The position numbers were made by a program, and so were the translations under genes. A stretch of 20,251 nucleotides of DNA from assembly GCA_032718475.1 (NCBI GenBank), contig JAUCBJ010007870.1:1-20251 (forward strand), written 5' to 3'. The first letter of the stretch is position 1. Each line of letters opens with the position of its first letter. The notes below the pieces were generated by a model. It was not told where the DNA came from and did no database searches. It was given only the letters and a program-made list of their open reading frames with translations. Positions 18,128 to 20,251 of this stretch are shown here, one piece after another. Origin of the DNA: Nemertoderma westbladi. Lineage: Eukaryota > Xenacoelomorpha > Nemertodermatida > Nemertodermatidae.

Positions 18128-18420
18128 AGTGGGGGGTTGGGGGGTGCTTTTTTGCCGAGTCAGCTCTCGGGGCAAATACCACACCCTGGTTTGCCATTCC
18201 ACAGGGTGGGTGTCGCAATGGAGTCAGATATGAGGCCCATCACCCATATCTACTCTGGCGCACATGACCCACCATTGGCTGTTGCAGCTCATCTGCTGGG
18301 TCATGCCCTGTACCCTTGCTGCCAGGTGCAGGTCGCAGTGAAGTGCTCTCAGAGTGGACATGAGAACACTCTACTCCTGACCAGCCATTGGTAGATCACC
18401 ATCTGCCTGGTCAGGCCATA
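18128..18420 (-). other. 5' untranslated region of the RTE-like LINE
   Basis: GC-richer than the surroundings, with no ATG-started frame in register with the protein. It probably carries an internal promoter, as such elements must, but no motif is recognised. Its upstream limit is inferred from where the neighbouring LINE's typical C-terminus ends. Confidence 0.55.
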
Positions 18421-20251
18421 TACCCCTTAGATATCTCTTAAGATTTTTAGCAAATGTTGATTTGGTTTTCTTTTGTTTAATTATACGTGGGATAGAATTC
18501 CACACGGACGGGCCCCGAAAACTGATGGTTTGCTGACTAGATACTAAACGAACTAAAGGGATCTGATAATTATCAGCAGCTACTGACCGGGTGTTATATT
18601 GGTGAACAGAAGAAGTTAAAGTAAAAAGATTTGATATTAAGGGTGGAACATCTATTAGTTTATTGTGCAATTCGTACATGAATATACCTACCTGTTGTTT
18701 ATAGAGTTGATCTAATGGGAGTATGCCTAACTGTTTATAAATAGGTAAAGAAGATGACCGGTAGTGACTACGTGTAATACAGCGAAGGATCTTGTTTACT
18801 TTAATTCTGATCGGTTTTAGAACAGAAGAGAATGTACCGCCCCAAACTATAATGCCGTAAAGTAGATAAGGATGCACAAGTGAATAGTAAAGCTGGCGTA
18901 AAATATTAAGAGGAAAAATATACCGAAGTTTATAAAATATCCCAGCCGTTTTGGAAATTTTTTGAATTATGTGCTGAATATGAGTTTTAAAATTTAACTG
19001 TTTATCAACCCAGATGCCCAAGATTTTGCTGGATTGTGTATACTTAATTTTAATATTATTAATTTCAACTCTAGATAGATTATAGGTACTGTGAATATTT
19101 GAAAAAAATGTTGCTTCAGTTTTAGTCAAATTAAGTGACAAAGCGTTATCCATCAGCCAATCTGAAATTTTAGTTAGTTCAGAGTTTAGTTCTGATATTA
19201 AAATATTGGGATTTTTATGTGAATAGAGTAAGGTTGTATCGTCAGCAAAAAGTGCAGGAAAAAGTTTGGAAGCCCGGGGGAGATCATTTATATATAATAA
19301 AAATAAAGTGGGAGATAGGACGCCCCCTTGCGGAACACCACAAAGAAGTGGCTCTAGAGAAGACAAAAAATTACCTAGCTTTACGAATTGCTGCCTGGAT
19401 GCAAGAAAATTTTCGAATAATTGGAGCGGTACACCTCTGACTCCGTATCTTTCGAGCTTATTTAATAGAATTTTATAATTTAAGGTATCAAAAGCTTTTG
19501 ATAGATCAATGTAAACAGCGCACGATGCGTCCTTTTCTTCGAGGGCCGTGTGAATCTGTTCTAAAACCGATAGAATTGCATGTGAGGTTGTTCTTTTAGG
19601 CCTAAAACCGAACTGAGATTGAGAGATAATTTTAAATTTTGATAAATAAGAAATAAGTTGTGTATTGATAATAGTTTCGAAAATTTTAGTTAATACCGGT
19701 AGTAGGGAAATAGGTCTAAAGTTCGTAGGATTACTCGCGTTACCACCCTTATGTAATGGAATAACTTTAGCAATCTTTAGCGAATCAGGATAAAAACCAG
19801 AAGAAAAAGATAAGTTGATTAGACTACTTAAGTGTATTGATAGCGGTTTAGCTGCGAGGATTAGGAGCTTAGTAGGAAAAGGATCATTAGAGGCGGATTT
19901 AGGATCTAGGTGTAATAGGCGGTATTCTACTTCAACTGGAGTGGTTTCGGTAAGACCAAAACTATTGTTATTAGAATGTGAAATATGACGTAGATAAGAA
20001 CGGTTAGATTTAGGTATTTTATCTGCTAATTTCGGTCCTATTGTAGAGAAGTGATTATTTAAGGTATTAGCGATTTCGGATGGATCAGTAATTGTCCTAA
20101 TAGAATCGCCTGAGCCGGTAATTAATTTTTTTGGGATCAAGGAATTTTTAGATCTATTAAGTGCACTGTTAATTATTATCCAAGTTTTTTTAATGTTTCC
20201 AGAATTTTTTTCAAATTGTGCCGAATAGTATTCCTTTTCAGCCTTACGCAA
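18371..20251 (-). CDS. Jockey/CR1-group LINE reverse transcriptase, partial (5' part beyond window)
   Basis: 626 codons, open through the window's right edge, so the endonuclease and start are not seen. The linker contains KKTWIIINSALN and ANTLNNHFSTIGPKLADKIP, common before the RT of this group. The RT domain, about residues 125-400, has HKGG, NFRPISLLPVLTKIFE, FGFRPKRTTSHA, VYIDLSKAFDT (D249), LCGVPQGGVLSPTLF and FADDTTLL (D337, D338). The C-terminal domain ends with FRGPSVWNSIPRIIK and FAKNLKRYLRG. The catalytic aspartates are present. The last ~17 residues (WPDQADGDLPMAGQE) are encoded by sequence that looks like the 5' end of the next LINE, so the natural stop and 3' untranslated region are missing. 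Clade (CR1, L2, Daphne or Jockey) cannot be decided by eye. Confidence 0.9.
   Translation of the reverse strand: MRKAEKEYYSAQFEKNSGNIKKTWIIINSALNRSKNSLIPKKLITGSGDSIRTITDPSEIANTLNNHFSTIGPKLADKIPKSNRSYLRHISHSNNNSFGLTETTPVEVEYRLLHLDPKSASNDPFPTKLLILAAKPLSIHLSSLINLSFSSGFYPDSLKIAKVIPLHKGGNASNPTNFRPISLLPVLTKIFETIINTQLISYLSKFKIISQSQFGFRPKRTTSHAILSVLEQIHTALEEKDASCAVYIDLSKAFDTLNYKILLNKLERYGVRGVPLQLFENFLASRQQFVKLGNFLSSLEPLLCGVPQGGVLSPTLFLLYINDLPRASKLFPALFADDTTLLYSHKNPNILISELNSELTKISDWLMDNALSLNLTKTEATFFSNIHSTYNLSRVEINNIKIKYTQSSKILGIWVDKQLNFKTHIQHIIQKISKTAGIFYKLRYIFPLNILRQLYYSLVHPYLLYGIIVWGGTFSSVLKPIRIKVNKILRCITRSHYRSSSLPIYKQLGILPLDQLYKQQVGIFMYELHNKLIDVPPLISNLFTLTSSVHQYNTRSVAADNYQIPLVRLVSSQQTISFRGPSVWNSIPRIIKQKKTKSTFAKNLKRYLRGIWPDQADGDLPMAGQE
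18376..18415. other. Stem-loop at the junction of the two LINEs
   Basis: CCTGACCAG (18376-18384) is perfectly complementary to CTGGTCAGG (18407-18415) across a 22-base loop that itself contains GGTAGATCACC. It could fold in DNA or in the minus-strand transcript at the 5' end of the RTE-like element. Confidence 0.7.

Larger units (their letters stand above)
14545..18420 (-). mobile_element. Apparently full-length RTE-like non-LTR retrotransposon
   Basis: The element reads on the minus strand: a 5' untranslated part (about 18420-18128), one long protein frame (18127-14900), a 3' untranslated part with a 2-copy tandem repeat (14860-14616), and an A/T-rich (TAA)n-like tail near 14585-14545. RTE-type elements characteristically have one main frame with endonuclease plus reverse transcriptase and a short 3' end finishing in simple repeats. 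Boundaries are approximate and I see no certain target-site duplication. At least four fragments in the window match it. Confidence 0.8.

Noticed and set aside
18128-18202. Extension of the LINE protein upstream to position 18202
   Set aside because: The codon there is GTG, not ATG, and the first in-frame ATG in good context is at 18127.

Overview
This is a gene-poor, AT-rich stretch of a metazoan nuclear genome. The evidence is a spliced rhodopsin-class GPCR exon, two clades of animal-type non-LTR retrotransposon, a piggyBac-type insertion at TTAA, and a cut-and-paste element whose integrase belongs to the 'GPN..HxDG' group seen in many marine animals. An invertebrate, perhaps a marine one, is most likely. 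Words such as TAGGCCTA and TACTGTA fit an echinoderm-like genome, but that is only a hint.

Layout, left to right. Positions 632-2839 hold a 5'-truncated copy of an RTE-like LINE on the minus strand. It is split by a 1.6 kb non-autonomous piggyBac-like element (796-2436) flanked by duplicated TTAA. Positions 4248-8175 are a 3.9 kb DNA transposon with very long inverted repeats (about 0.55 and 0.46 kb), themselves built from a diverged tandem repeat. Just inside the two arms start two converging broken genes: an rve-type integrase/transposase (4842-5272, +) and a passenger gene (7683 down to 6427, -) whose last part resembles the start of a HECT ubiquitin-ligase domain. A six-copy 36-bp minisatellite follows outside the right arm (8209-8416).

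From 9070 to 9688 a fragment of the same RTE-like LINE has its upstream part inverted relative to its 3' part, the geometry expected of twin priming. The only host gene seen is at 10327-11072 (-): the first coding exon of a class A GPCR (N-terminus, TM1-TM4, start of ECL2) ending at a good GTGAGT donor. No further exons were recognised. Two more decayed RTE-like copies lie at 11393-12073 (-) and 13085-13407 (+).

The right third is LINE sequence. An apparently full-length RTE-like element (about 14545-18420, -) carries one unbroken frame of 1075 codons from its first ATG, with endonuclease and reverse-transcriptase catalytic residues in place. It is the best source model for the fragments elsewhere in the window. 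Upstream of it in the same direction, and cut by the window edge, is a Jockey/CR1-group LINE (18371-20251). Its reading frame runs straight into the 5' end of the RTE-like element and ends there with a hybrid tail.

The window is therefore mainly a nest of at least four mobile-element types around one receptor exon. The most unusual item is the 3.9 kb long-TIR transposon with its convergent integrase and HECT-like passenger.
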